Source: Prochlorococcus sp. AG-409-J19 (GTDB lineage Bacteria; Cyanobacteriota; Cyanobacteriia; PCC-6307; Cyanobiaceae). From it: a DNA stretch of 64,000 bases. The notes below the pieces were generated by a model. That model was given only the letters and a program-made list of their open reading frames with translations. It did not search any database and was not told the origin of the DNA. Both the position numbers and the translations under genes were made by a program. Shown piece by piece: positions 47,735-58,089 of the stretch; the first letter of the stretch is position 1; each line of letters begins with the position of its first letter. The stretch covers positions 1-64,000 of the forward strand of contig QCKC01000003.1 in assembly GCA_003215635.1 (NCBI GenBank). The letters are read 5' to 3'.

Positions 47735-50161
47735 TTAATTGGCAATAGGTCTTATTGGAGCGAGCCTGGGATCAAGTATCTTTGGCCCTAGTCCTTCAAA
47801 TTTAACGGCTATAGATATTTTCGCTCCACTACCAAAAATATGAGTTATTTTGCCATCCCCCAGAGTTTCATGTCTCACTAGATCACCTACTGCCCATTCT
47901 TTTCCTGGACTAGGACCTGAATGTAGACGTCTAACCGCATTCTTGGCTAATCCAGGAATAGTTCCTTCTTGTATTTCTCTATTATCTTTGCGATCAACCC
48001 TTATTAGTTGTTCAGAACGTTGATTGCGTCTTATTGCAGGACCACCTGTTTGTGGAAGATCTCCTTGAATGAGGTCTTCAGGAAGTTCAGAAAGGAACAA
48101 AGATGAGACAGCTGGTTCTCTTATACCTCCCCAAAGTCGTCGTTCAGTAGCATGGAATAGGAATAGTCTTTCCTTGGCCCTCGTTATACCGACATAGCAG
48201 AGTCTTCTTTCTTCTTCTAATGAGGAGGGATTATCAAGTGAACGATAACTTGGAAACAATCCCTGTTCCATTCCAACTAAGCAAACCACAGGGAATTCCA
48301 ATCCTTTGCTGCTGTGCAAAGTCATTAGGGTTATTCTGTCTGAAGAGGTATCTTTGTTATCAGAATCACTAGATAGAGCTGCAGAAGATAGAAAGCTTTC
48401 TAGATTACTTTCATCATTTTCTTCTTCAAATTGAAGTGCAGCATTTATCAATTCCTGAAGATTTCTCCTTCGCTCTTCTGCCTCGTCGGTTGCTTGATCA
48501 AGAAGTTCTTGCAAGTATCCACTCTTTTCGATCACTTCTTGTATTAAAAGAGCTGGTCGGGATTCTTCTAGTTTCTTTTTTAAATTGTTGATTAGTTCGC
48601 AAAATTTAAGTAAGCCCTTGGCAGAGCGACCTCCAAGAGAAAGTACAGCCTCTGCGTCATTAATAACATCCCACAAGGGAATTCCAAGTTGATTGGCTGC
48701 ATCAGTCAAACGTTGCACTGTTGTTTTCCCTACTCCTCTCTTGGGTACATTTAATACTCTTAGGAGACTGACAGTGTCAGCTGGATTGACTAATAAACGT
48801 AAATAGGCCAAAACATCTTTAATTTCTCTTCGATCGTAAAATCTCAGCCCTCCAAAAACCACATATGGTATTCGCCATCTGACTAAAGATTCTTCAATAG
48901 ATCTGGATTGAGCATTTGTTCTATACAGGATTGCCATTTGGCCCCAATTCAATTCAGGGTTCGCGGCATGAAGGGTGCGAAGTCGATGAACGACTGCTTC
49001 TGCTTCAGCAATTTCGTCGTCGCATTTTGTTAATTTGATTGGTTCCCCTTCACCTCTTGTTGCTCTTAATACTTTGTCAATTCGTTCAGTATTATTTGCT
49101 ATCAATGAGTTTGCTGCTTCTAGTATGGTTGAAGTTGAACGATAATTATCTTCAAGTTTCACCATTGTTTTGGTTTTTTCGTCAGTAGCATTGTCGCCAA
49201 AATCATCTTGGAATCCCATTAAGATTGTGAAATCAGCCGCCCTGAAGCTATAGATACTTTGATCAGCATCCCCAACAACAAAAACTGATCTATTCTCCCA
49301 ATTTGTAAAAGATGAAGGATTTTTACCATTAGTTACTAGTAATTTTATTAGGTCATACTGAGTTCTATTAGTATCCTGATATTCATCTACTAGCACATGA
49401 CAAAAACGACGATGCCAATAATCTCGTATTTGTTCATTTTGTTGAAGTAATTGTACAGGGAGCAGGAGTAAATCATCAAAATCAAGAGCATTATTCGCTG
49501 CCAAAGCCTTTCGATACCTTGAATATGTTTCGATAATTATCTTTCCTCGATGTCCGTCTTTTTCTGCTTTTAGTTGCTCAGGTAAGAAGCCTTTATTTTT
49601 AGCATTGCTAATTGCCCATCTAATTTTTTTTGGTTCGAATCTCTTTGGATCTAATTCAAGATCCTGAGTTACAATTTCTTTAACTAAGCTCTGGGCATCA
49701 TTCTCGTCATAAATCGAGAATTGCTTGGTCCAAGTTAATCCTTCATCATCCCGAAATTTATCAATGTCAAAACGCAGTAAGCGTGCGAATAAGGCATGAA
49801 AGGTTCCAATCCAAAGCTCTTTTGTTATCTCTTGATATATTTGACTCCGCAATTGCCGCTGTTCTATCGGAGTTAGTGTTGAAAATGGCTGACCAAATTG
49901 ATTTTGAGATAAGCTTTGAGAAAGTAATATCTCTAGTCGATCTTTCATCTCTCTAGCAGCTTTATTAGTAAAAGTCACAGCTAAGATTTGATGAGGATCT
50001 ACTCCATACTCTGAAATTAAATGTGCTATCCGATGGGTTAATGCTTTTGTTTTCCCGCTGCCTGCGCCAGCTACAACCAGTAAGGGACCATTGTGATGGT
50101 TTACTGCTTGGCGTTGGGGGCCATTGAGTCCATTGAGGAAAATACTGTTTGAATTATGCAT
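47735..50161 (-). CDS. uvrD: UvrD/PcrA-type DNA helicase
   Basis: A superfamily 1A 3'-5' helicase, 808 residues. Motif I VVAGAGSGKTKALTHRIAHL, Ia TFTNKAAREMKDR, II HVLVDEYQDTNRTQ, III FVVGDADQSIYSFRAAD, IV LEDNYRSTSTILEAAN, V MTLHSSKGLEFPVVCLVGMEQ and VI RRLCYVGITRAKERLFL are all present. It takes part in nucleotide excision and mismatch repair and in clearing proteins from DNA. I chose the ATG at 50161 (MHNSNSIFLNG), four bases past the upstream O-antigen-ligase gene; the frame also opens at 50182. Confidence 0.95.
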   Translation of the reverse strand: MHNSNSIFLNGLNGPQRQAVNHHNGPLLVVAGAGSGKTKALTHRIAHLISEYGVDPHQILAVTFTNKAAREMKDRLEILLSQSLSQNQFGQPFSTLTPIEQRQLRSQIYQEITKELWIGTFHALFARLLRFDIDKFRDDEGLTWTKQFSIYDENDAQSLVKEIVTQDLELDPKRFEPKKIRWAISNAKNKGFLPEQLKAEKDGHRGKIIIETYSRYRKALAANNALDFDDLLLLPVQLLQQNEQIRDYWHRRFCHVLVDEYQDTNRTQYDLIKLLVTNGKNPSSFTNWENRSVFVVGDADQSIYSFRAADFTILMGFQDDFGDNATDEKTKTMVKLEDNYRSTSTILEAANSLIANNTERIDKVLRATRGEGEPIKLTKCDDEIAEAEAVVHRLRTLHAANPELNWGQMAILYRTNAQSRSIEESLVRWRIPYVVFGGLRFYDRREIKDVLAYLRLLVNPADTVSLLRVLNVPKRGVGKTTVQRLTDAANQLGIPLWDVINDAEAVLSLGGRSAKGLLKFCELINNLKKKLEESRPALLIQEVIEKSGYLQELLDQATDEAEERRRNLQELINAALQFEEENDESNLESFLSSAALSSDSDNKDTSSDRITLMTLHSSKGLEFPVVCLVGMEQGLFPSYRSLDNPSSLEEERRLCYVGITRAKERLFLFHATERRLWGGIREPAVSSLFLSELPEDLIQGDLPQTGGPAIRRNQRSEQLIRVDRKDNREIQEGTIPGLAKNAVRRLHSGPSPGKEWAVGDLVRHETLGDGKITHIFGSGAKISIAVKFEGLGPKILDPRLAPIRPIAN

Positions 50162-50165
50162 TCCG

Positions 50166-51413
50166 TTAAATATTACGTTCAATCAGTGACTGATGTCGAC
50201 CACAAATTATTGCAGAAGAACACCAGAATATTGGCACATTCCCAAGATGACCTGATACCATTACATAGATAAATGATTGTATCCATAAACAAACCATCCA
50301 TGCATCATTTGGATATAATTTAATTAGGTCAATCGATTTCTGAGTTGTTAATATCATTAACATAATCAATAGTCCAGCCATTAGAATGCCTCCTAGAAGC
50401 ATTGATTCAATTATGAAATTATGCGGGTAGAAGTGATCAAGTTCAGAAAACAAATTTCCTAACAATTCATGCATGCGGAATCCTTGACCCATGATTGGTT
50501 TTTCTAACCAGTAATCCAAACCTGAACGGATAAATGTTATTCTATTTAATTCACTTGCACCATGACCAAAAGTTCGCAACTTTTCAATAAGGCCACTTTC
50601 CCCGAAGGTCAAATAAGATGCTATGGCTATAGAAATAGTGGTGGCTATGTATATCAATCTTGATCTTATAGAGCTTGTTTTATGTTGAGTAAAAGCTATA
50701 AAAAACAATCCAATTATTATGCTTATAAATGCACTACGTGTTGAACTTGCTAATGTAATAATGATACCCAAGGCAACTCCTACATATGTTAATGAGTAAT
50801 TTAATGTTCTAATATCTCCTTTCCTTTGGCTAACAAGATGAGAAAAACTTATTATAAATAAACTTGCTCCTGCATGCCCAGCGGGAATAGGGTTTAGATC
50901 AGGCAATAAGAATCTGGAATATAGAGGATTGAAATGTATTAAGAATATTGTTAGAGAGAAACCTAGAGCCAATACCCCAAAAATGATTAAAGGCAATGCT
51001 TTTAAATATGACTTATTATAGCTTTGTGAAATTGCTGAATTGATAGCTAGAGATGGTAGGAAAGAGACTCCTATAGACCAAGCTATTATCTCCCATGTTG
51101 GTATAGCAGTAGAAACATTAAAGATAAAGATATCTATAAATAATCTGGCTAAATAAGTTAGCCAGAAAATGCTACAGATAATTGTCCATGAGTTTATTTT
51201 AGGTCTAGCTCTATATATTAATAAAAACAATGACCCCAAGAGTATAATGCCTCTGAATGGCAAGATTAAATGTCGGTTGGGGATGTTACCTTCAAAAGCT
51301 AAGAAAGATAGTGGTAGTTGTGCAAACAGTATAGAGGCAATTATAAAGTTTATAATTGCCTCACTATTTAGATCTTGTAAGATGTTTTTAAGCATATGTG
51401 TTTGAATTTTCAT
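50166..51413 (-). CDS. O-antigen ligase/polymerase-like membrane protein
   Basis: A 415-residue polytopic membrane protein with about ten hydrophobic helices. The pattern ALGIIITLASSTRSAFISIIIGL at about residues 215-237 is the Wzy_C/O-antigen ligase signature, and YWLEKPIMGQGFRMHELLGN followed by HFYPHNFIIESMLLGGILMAGLL is the typical conserved periplasmic loop with PHN motif. It may polymerise or ligate the product of the downstream glycan genes. A glycosyltransferase and an ABC exporter lie upstream on the same strand with 4- and 43-bp gaps. Sequence similarity alone does not tell polymerase from ligase. Confidence 0.85.
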   Translation of the reverse strand: MKIQTHMLKNILQDLNSEAIINFIIASILFAQLPLSFLAFEGNIPNRHLILPFRGIILLGSLFLLIYRARPKINSWTIICSIFWLTYLARLFIDIFIFNVSTAIPTWEIIAWSIGVSFLPSLAINSAISQSYNKSYLKALPLIIFGVLALGFSLTIFLIHFNPLYSRFLLPDLNPIPAGHAGASLFIISFSHLVSQRKGDIRTLNYSLTYVGVALGIIITLASSTRSAFISIIIGLFFIAFTQHKTSSIRSRLIYIATTISIAIASYLTFGESGLIEKLRTFGHGASELNRITFIRSGLDYWLEKPIMGQGFRMHELLGNLFSELDHFYPHNFIIESMLLGGILMAGLLIMLMILTTQKSIDLIKLYPNDAWMVCLWIQSFIYVMVSGHLGNVPIFWCSSAIICGRHQSLIERNI

Positions 51414-51417
51414 TGGC

Positions 51418-52578
51418 TTAGTTGTTTAATAGGCCTAACATCCTTTCTGTTCTGGCCTTATAGCTATTAGAGCGCGCCAAGTTTTGACGTATTCTTCTTT
51501 CTTTGGGATCCTTGCAAGAAGATATATTTTGAACAATAGCATTTGAGAAGCTTTCTGGAGTTTTACATAATTTTATGAATGATTTATAAGGTATTAATGA
51601 TGGAATTTCAATTGCTGTTACCGGTAATCCTGAAGCAAGATATTCAAAGAACTTCATAGGGAACATAGCCTCAGTATATTTATTTTTTCTAGATGGCAAT
51701 ATCCCGATATCGAAAAAGGACATTAGCCCTGGAATTTCCTCGTAGGGTTTGGGACCAAGAAAAAATATATTTTTACGTTTTAGGAGCTCGGAAGCATCAG
51801 TACGCGGATCACCTTCCCCAATTGACCCAATTAAAACAAATGAGTAATTTGGATTTTGATCAGCAGCATATAAAAGCAGTTCGAAATCTATTTTGTAATT
51901 ACTAATTGCCCCAACAAATCCAACAATTGGTTTAGGTATTTTATCGAAAATAATTTTTGCTGAATCAATAGATCTTCTAGATGGATTGGCAAAATGCTCG
52001 TATTCGACAACATTAGGCATTGTATGAATGCTTTTACAAAATGGCTGAAGCCTTTCTTTCAGAGTCTTTGTTGTTACAACAATATGGTTTACTTCTTGGG
52101 CTGTTTTGATTTCTGTTTTCTTAAGATCTAAAGTGGGCATATTTGGTTGTGCTCCAATATCGTCGACACAATGATAGATTGAATCTTTGAAACTGCTCGG
52201 ATTAAAATATAAGCTAGTTGCAGGACTATAGGTCCAGAGGATATCGCACTTAAATCCCAGTTTCATATAGGCATATATGAGAGTACCGGAAAGTAGCATC
52301 CTATTAATCCAAAATATAATTCCTTTTTGGAATCCTGGAATGATTAAAGGAGATATTATCCAAAGACTTGGTCTAACAAGACGTGGCGATAAGAAGACCC
52401 GCTTTAGCCTTCTTATTATTCTATTCCCGTCTCTTTTGTCGACACTGATTTTTCTTAAGCCCAGTGAGTCTAAGTAAATTACACGATGTCCAGAATTTGC
52501 AAGTTCAACAGCTACATGCTGCTTATTGGTCCAAAATGGATGTTCCCAATCGGCTGTAGATAAAAGGAGTATGTCCAC
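51418..52578 (-). CDS. glycosyltransferase, GT4-like (group 1)
   Basis: A 386-residue GT-B fold enzyme. It begins MDILLLSTADWEHPFWTNKQHVAVELANSGHRVIYLDSLGLR, with donor/acceptor residues of a GT4-like type. The C-terminal half has GFVGAISNYKIDFELLL, IGSIGEGDP, NIFFLGPKPYEEIPGLMSFFDIGILPSRKN and PMKFFEYLASGLPVTA, the E-x7-E-like motif of retaining GTs. Start is GTG at 52578. It lies in the Wzy/GT/ABC group, so a surface polysaccharide role is probable. The sugar is unknown. Confidence 0.85.
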   Translation of the reverse strand: MDILLLSTADWEHPFWTNKQHVAVELANSGHRVIYLDSLGLRKISVDKRDGNRIIRRLKRVFLSPRLVRPSLWIISPLIIPGFQKGIIFWINRMLLSGTLIYAYMKLGFKCDILWTYSPATSLYFNPSSFKDSIYHCVDDIGAQPNMPTLDLKKTEIKTAQEVNHIVVTTKTLKERLQPFCKSIHTMPNVVEYEHFANPSRRSIDSAKIIFDKIPKPIVGFVGAISNYKIDFELLLYAADQNPNYSFVLIGSIGEGDPRTDASELLKRKNIFFLGPKPYEEIPGLMSFFDIGILPSRKNKYTEAMFPMKFFEYLASGLPVTAIEIPSLIPYKSFIKLCKTPESFSNAIVQNISSCKDPKERRIRQNLARSNSYKARTERMLGLLNN

Positions 52579-52621
52579 TTTTAGTTATGATGATTATGTG
52601 TAGTGATTAACATGTCTTTTC

Positions 52622-54454
52622 TTAAATAGTTCCTTTTTTGTAACCTTTCACGCTAATTCCTAGAGGGTTATTTGGATCGCAAAGGTCATTATATGTGCCA
52701 GAGGCAGTTACTAAACCAGCATTTATTTCGTAGATATGGTCACACTTTGAAAGGGTGTTTAATCTATGAGCGATAACAACAGTGGTACATCTTCTTCCAA
52801 TTATCTCTAGTGAACTAATGACGTCACTCTCTGTCTTTTCGTCTAGTGAACTTGTTGCCTCGTCCAGGACTAGGAATTTTGTTTTTCGATAGAAGGCTCT
52901 TGCTAAGGCAAGTCTTTGTCGTTGGCCACCAGAGAAATTAAAGCCATTTTCACCAACACATGTGTACAAGCCATGTGGCATATCTGTGATTAGTTCATAT
53001 AATTGCGCTGCATTTATCGCATCCCATACTTCATCATAATTTATTTCTTCTTCGTCAGTACCAAACGCAATATTTTCTAAGATACTTGTGTCCAGTAGGT
53101 TGATATTCTGTGGTACTTCTGCACAGCACCTTTGCCATGCAGAAACGTCTGATGGATCTAAAGGAATGCCGTCTAGCATGATCTGTCCAGACGTAGGTTC
53201 TAAATGTGCAAGAAGGATATTAGAAAGTGTTGTTTTGCCGCTACCAGTTGGACCCAGAAGTGCAATTCGTGAACCAACAGGGACGTTTATAGATATTGAT
53301 TTAAGTGCATCATTATCTGAGTCAGGGTATCTATAAGCTACATTTTGCAGAGATATCTCTCTGCGTGGAAATACTCCTTTAGGTGATAAGCTAGTAGGAG
53401 AAACAAAAGCTCTCTTGGGATATGGAAGTTCTAGATAACTAAGAGCAGAATCTACTTCTGGCAAAGCACCTCTTAATCTGGTAATAGCCTTAAATAGATC
53501 TTGTAAGGGTGGAGTTATCTTTACAGATGCAACTACAAATGTAGTTACAAATGGTATAAGCGTTACAGCAAGATCTTGACTCCCAGATCTGCTAATTGTA
53601 GGAATTAACGCGGCAGAGAATATTAGTGTTATAGCTAGAGGCTCAATTACGAATCTAGGCACGTCTGGTAATAATTTTGAAATCCATTCAAATGATTTTG
53701 CAGATTCTCCAGCTTTTACGAATCTCGATTCAAAATATCGACCTGTATGAGTTAGATGAATATCTTTGATTGAATAAAATATTTGATTTAATAATGAATT
53801 GGCAAGAATATCTAATCTAACTCGCTGCTTTGAAGCATGCCTTAGATATGGAACTACAAGAGAAGAAATACTTAAGAATGCTAGGCCTAGTAGTGTTAGT
53901 AATAATAATGCTTTTGCCCCAAGCGTTACACCTAGCGCAATTGCAAGAAATAATAGGACTATTGAACTAGAAGCGATTGTTAGTATAGGTGCAATTATCA
54001 AGTCGGAAACCCTTTGCATATTTGCCATTATTTGTGCTGAAATTGCAGAACTTTTTGCTGTTAGGTAATATTTATATGGCTGTCCAATTATTCTTCCTAA
54101 TATTCTGTCGGAAATGTCTCTCCATACTTGTGCCGTTAATCTTTCTTGAAATACTTTTAGTAGTAATTTAGTTGTTGAACCTAACCAGCTGAGGATCACA
54201 AAAATAAGAACGAGCCATAGCGCTTGATCTTCTATAGAACCTCCAAATACTTGGATCCCAGGGATGGAGTCATTCAGTTTTTGTCCTACTAGGCTTCCGG
54301 CTAGGCGTGCAGCTACTGCAACAATCGCTAGATCAAAAACCCCGGTCAATGCTGACAAGGGCAAAACCGCCAAAAGAGACCTGACTCGTCTCCGTGGAAT
54401 TACCCGAAACAACCGTCCAAGTAGCTCTACCGTCTGGCCCTTCAGAAGAGGCAC
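52622..54454 (-). CDS. ABC transporter, fused permease and ATP-binding domains (MsbA/PglK-like)
   Basis: A 610-residue half-transporter. Residues 1-335 are the six-helix permease; the C-terminal nucleotide-binding domain has Walker A GPTGSGKTTLSNIL, the signature FSGGQRQRLALARAFY, Walker B FLVLDEATSSLDE and the H-loop VIAHRLNTLSKCD. Such proteins flip lipids or lipid-linked glycans. Here it is the third gene of a group with a glycosyltransferase and Wzy-like protein, so it is a candidate glycan flippase or exporter. Start is GTG at 54454. The 278-bp gap upstream of it holds no gene. Confidence 0.88.
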   Translation of the reverse strand: MPLLKGQTVELLGRLFRVIPRRRVRSLLAVLPLSALTGVFDLAIVAVAARLAGSLVGQKLNDSIPGIQVFGGSIEDQALWLVLIFVILSWLGSTTKLLLKVFQERLTAQVWRDISDRILGRIIGQPYKYYLTAKSSAISAQIMANMQRVSDLIIAPILTIASSSIVLLFLAIALGVTLGAKALLLLTLLGLAFLSISSLVVPYLRHASKQRVRLDILANSLLNQIFYSIKDIHLTHTGRYFESRFVKAGESAKSFEWISKLLPDVPRFVIEPLAITLIFSAALIPTISRSGSQDLAVTLIPFVTTFVVASVKITPPLQDLFKAITRLRGALPEVDSALSYLELPYPKRAFVSPTSLSPKGVFPRREISLQNVAYRYPDSDNDALKSISINVPVGSRIALLGPTGSGKTTLSNILLAHLEPTSGQIMLDGIPLDPSDVSAWQRCCAEVPQNINLLDTSILENIAFGTDEEEINYDEVWDAINAAQLYELITDMPHGLYTCVGENGFNFSGGQRQRLALARAFYRKTKFLVLDEATSSLDEKTESDVISSLEIIGRRCTTVVIAHRLNTLSKCDHIYEINAGLVTASGTYNDLCDPNNPLGISVKGYKKGTI

Positions 54455-54732
54455 CCAGGATTGCCAAATACTTCTATGAATTTATTCCTGTTATGAGTTT
54501 TGCGTACGGATCACATAGCCAGTCTAAGAACCGATCTCAAGCAGCCTCATCTGATTGCATGTTTAACGACTTTGCCTGATATGGCTTTAAGATTTAATTA
54601 GATGTCTAACTCTTGAGGTGTAAAAGATTATTTATTGAAGGAAGTTGAAATATCTTTTGGAAAATATTTTGTTGTAATTGCTAAAGAATTAAGCTTCTAA
54701 AGTTCCTTTATGATGCTGGAATAGATGGATAT

Positions 54733-54948
54733 TTAAGAATCTTTCTGAGTCTTTAATTGTTTTGTTAGCTTGAAAATGACCTGGTCTATTTTCTTTAATT
54801 CCGAGTTTTGTTTCAGTGACAATTCGACTTGTTTCTTTGGCATTTGGAGTTTTTGCGCAATGCTCTTAACTTCAGAAGCTAGTCGTTCTCTATAGGAAAT
54901 CAGTTCCTGAATGGACTTTTCTAGTTCGTTATTAGTTGGTTTGGGCAT
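54733..54948 (-). CDS. small conserved protein, function unknown
   Basis: A 71-residue charged protein, predicted largely alpha-helical (ELISYRERLASEVKSIAQKLQMPKKQVELSLKQNSELKKIDQVIFKLTKQL), with about 24 charged residues and heptad-like spacing of Leu/Ile/Val. A coiled coil is likely. I recognise no family with certainty; proteins of this type are often found in picocyanobacteria. It sits at the edge of the phycoerythrin region but on the opposite strand. Confidence 0.6.
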   Translation of the reverse strand: MPKPTNNELEKSIQELISYRERLASEVKSIAQKLQMPKKQVELSLKQNSELKKIDQVIFKLTKQLKTQKDS

Positions 54949-55846
<898 letters not shown>

Positions 55847-55908
55847 TTTCTCCAATCAAACTCTGATTCACCTAATGTTCTACCCTTTCTTTCAATAAGA
55901 AGTAAACA

Positions 55909-56376
55909 ATGAAATCTGTAGTCACAACAGTAGTGACCTCAGCTGATTTAGCTGGTAGGTTCCCTAGTAATAGTGATTTTGAGGCTGTTAAGGGCTCTTT
56001 TGATAGAGCCTCTGCGAGGTTTCAGGCAGCTGAAAAATTAGCAGCAGGTATAGATAAAGTTACAGAGGATGCTGTGAATGCAATTTACAGCAATGGCTCT
56101 TATGAACCATCATCAAAAGATAAATGTTTTCGAGATATCAATCATTATTTGAGACTAATTAATTATTGCCTAATTACTGGGGGGACCGGTCCTTTAGATG
56201 AGTGGGGTATTGCTGGTATGCGTGAAGTGATTCGTGCTCAAAGACTTCCAACTCTTGCCTATATCGAAGCATTTACTCACATACGTGATCGGGTTTGTGT
56301 GCCACGTGATATGGATGAACAATCTGCTACTGAATTCAAATCTTTATTAGACTATCTGATTAACGCATTGTCTTGA
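55909..56376 (+). CDS. cpeA: phycoerythrin alpha subunit, shortened form
   Basis: A 155-residue alpha subunit. It begins MKSVVTTVVTSADLAGRFPS and ends YLINALS, both typical. The bilin cysteines are C73 (DKCFRD) and C130 (RVCVPRD), corresponding to C82 and C139 in 164-residue CpeA. Both positions are shifted by nine, so nine residues are lost upstream of the first cysteine, around residues 55-72. LINYCLITGGTGPLDEWGIAGMREV is the conserved core. The gene lies 62 bp after cpeB. It is part of the Prochlorococcus single-subunit phycoerythrin, which is used as a light sensor or minor antenna. Confidence 0.95.
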   Translation: MKSVVTTVVTSADLAGRFPSNSDFEAVKGSFDRASARFQAAEKLAAGIDKVTEDAVNAIYSNGSYEPSSKDKCFRDINHYLRLINYCLITGGTGPLDEWGIAGMREVIRAQRLPTLAYIEAFTHIRDRVCVPRDMDEQSATEFKSLLDYLINALS

Positions 56377-56438
56377 ATATTTTAGGGGAGATTTTTTCTA
56401 AGTTTATTTTACTTTGAACTTATATAGGACGATAATAA

Positions 56439-56990
56439 ATGTTTAAAGAAAAGCCTTGTTTGGAAAGTTTATTTGATGATCTATCACACCCTAATCCATA
56501 TATTAATAATAAGGCTGCTAGTGAAATGGCTAAACATTGGCCAGCTGAGTCTACTGATCAATTAATATCTAATTTAAATCACAAAGATATTAGCCTCAGA
56601 AGGAGTTCTATCAAGGCTTTAGGAGCTATTGGAAGTATCGCATTGCCGCCTCTTTGTCAATTATTTAAGAGCAGCTCTGATCGAACAATTAGAACTAGTG
56701 TTTTCAAAGCTTTCCTTCAAATTGCAATTAACCATGAGGGCGATCTTTTTCCTCCTGAAGCTATGAATATCTTGGAGTTTGCTATTGATGATGACACTCC
56801 TGAGTTGAAGCTTACTTTGGTCTCTTTATGTAAGATACTGGGGGATCAGGGTTTGCCATTGCTAATACGTCTATGCAAAGATGAAAATATTCTGGGAGTA
56901 CAAGCCGCTGTTACTGCGCTAGGTGAGATGGATAGTCCAATTGCTAAAGCATTCTTGAGAGAATTTGCTTATAAGACCACAGTTGATTAA
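56439..56990 (+). CDS. cpeZ: HEAT-repeat bilin lyase subunit, CpeZ-like
   Basis: A 183-residue protein of HEAT-like repeats of the PBS-lyase type (e.g. LRRSSIKALGAIGSIALPPLCQLF, VQAAVTALGEMDSPIAKAFL). CpeZ is usually about 205 residues and works with CpeY as a chaperone-like partner that attaches phycoerythrobilin to the alpha subunit C82. Position right after cpeBA supports this. The assignment to cpeZ versus another E/F-type lyase rests on length and neighbours. Confidence 0.8.
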   Translation: MFKEKPCLESLFDDLSHPNPYINNKAASEMAKHWPAESTDQLISNLNHKDISLRRSSIKALGAIGSIALPPLCQLFKSSSDRTIRTSVFKAFLQIAINHEGDLFPPEAMNILEFAIDDDTPELKLTLVSLCKILGDQGLPLLIRLCKDENILGVQAAVTALGEMDSPIAKAFLREFAYKTTVD

Positions 56991-57063
56991 ATTATCTCTT
57001 TTAAGAGTAAAGGATCTATAAATTAAGTTTGGAGTGTTTTATTTTCCTATATTTTTACTGTAG

Positions 57064-57933
57064 CTAATACATCTCAAGTTTTTTTATTGCCAGATTAAAA
57101 ATAGCATAAACAGATTCATCTTTCTCCTTTGACTTGTTCTTTTTGATTTGCTCAATTGCTTCGATTGCCTTTAGCTTCATAAGAGATAGAGCAGAGCTTT
57201 TTCGTACATCTGGATCTTTATCATTGAGTTTTTCAATAAGTAGAGGCATCGCCCATAGCTTCTCATCTAGTTTCCCTAGAAGTGTTGTTGCGGCATAACG
57301 AACATCTTTATATGGATCTTCTAGCCCTTTGACAAGAATCTTTCTTGCCTCTGAATCTTCTAATGCTTGAATTTGATCTCCCAAGGCCGCTATTGCGGCT
57401 GCTCTAACTTTATGGTTATTTGACTTGGTTGCTCGTTTTAATGCCTCAGGTGCTTCTGCGCCGATAAATGAAATCCCCCAGCTAGCAAGTCCGCATTGCA
57501 TCGCAGTACTTTGAGGGTCAATTATTACTTTCACTAATTCATTGACGCCCATTTCCCCAAACATTGCTATTGCACCAACTGAAGAACCTTGGACTACTGG
57601 ATCGTTATCTGATAAAAGTGCGTCTATCAGTTTGGGTAACGAAATTGGATCTTGAATAAGTTTGAGCGTTTTCGCGGCTGCGCGTCTGGCGGTGACGTTA
57701 GGGTGAGATAAAAGAACTTTGCAGAGTAATGGAACAGCTGGCTGACCTATTAATCCTAAACTCTCTGTAAATGTTCGTCTTATGAGGCCTCTTCTGTCTG
57801 CAAGCCCAGCGACTATATCCTGAATTTGCGTATTGCTAAAGACTGGGATCTGCCCAGAGGAAATTTTTACTTTCAGCTCATTAGCAAGCATAGTTGCTTC
57901 TTCTTCGCTGAGCTGTTGAAAAGCATCTTCCAT
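57064..57933 (-). CDS. HEAT-repeat E/F-type bilin lyase-like protein, CpeF/MpeV-like
   Basis: A 289-residue protein with about six HEAT/PBS-lyase repeats (RRGLIRRTFTESLGLIGQPAVPLL, VTARRAAAKTLKLIQDPISLPKLI, VRAAAIAALGDQIQ, VRYAATTLLGKLDEKLW, DVRKSSALSLMKLKAIEAI). Length and repeat layout match the CpeF/MpeV/MpeU group, which place bilin on beta C50/C61 or related sites; Prochlorococcus literature also uses the name mpeX for a lyase-like gene of this cluster. The strand is opposite to its neighbours cpeZ and cpeY. The assignment is by family only. Confidence 0.75.
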   Translation of the reverse strand: MEDAFQQLSEEEATMLANELKVKISSGQIPVFSNTQIQDIVAGLADRRGLIRRTFTESLGLIGQPAVPLLCKVLLSHPNVTARRAAAKTLKLIQDPISLPKLIDALLSDNDPVVQGSSVGAIAMFGEMGVNELVKVIIDPQSTAMQCGLASWGISFIGAEAPEALKRATKSNNHKVRAAAIAALGDQIQALEDSEARKILVKGLEDPYKDVRYAATTLLGKLDEKLWAMPLLIEKLNDKDPDVRKSSALSLMKLKAIEAIEQIKKNKSKEKDESVYAIFNLAIKKLEMY

Positions 57934-58089
57934 GAACTAATAATAGCTATATGTTTAAACTTTTTTCAATTTTATATATTTAATAATAGTGAGCGATAAT
58001 TAAATTAAAATAATAAAGTTATATTGTCCCTTATCAGCATCGATTAAAATCGATAAGTTCCTATTATTTTAACCTAGCATTACTGCAAA

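Noticed and set aside
58030-58057. ATCGAT-TAAA-ATCGAT hairpin before cpeY
   Set aside because: Six base pairs of a self-complementary sequence in AT-rich DNA; no T tract and nothing to separate it from chance.
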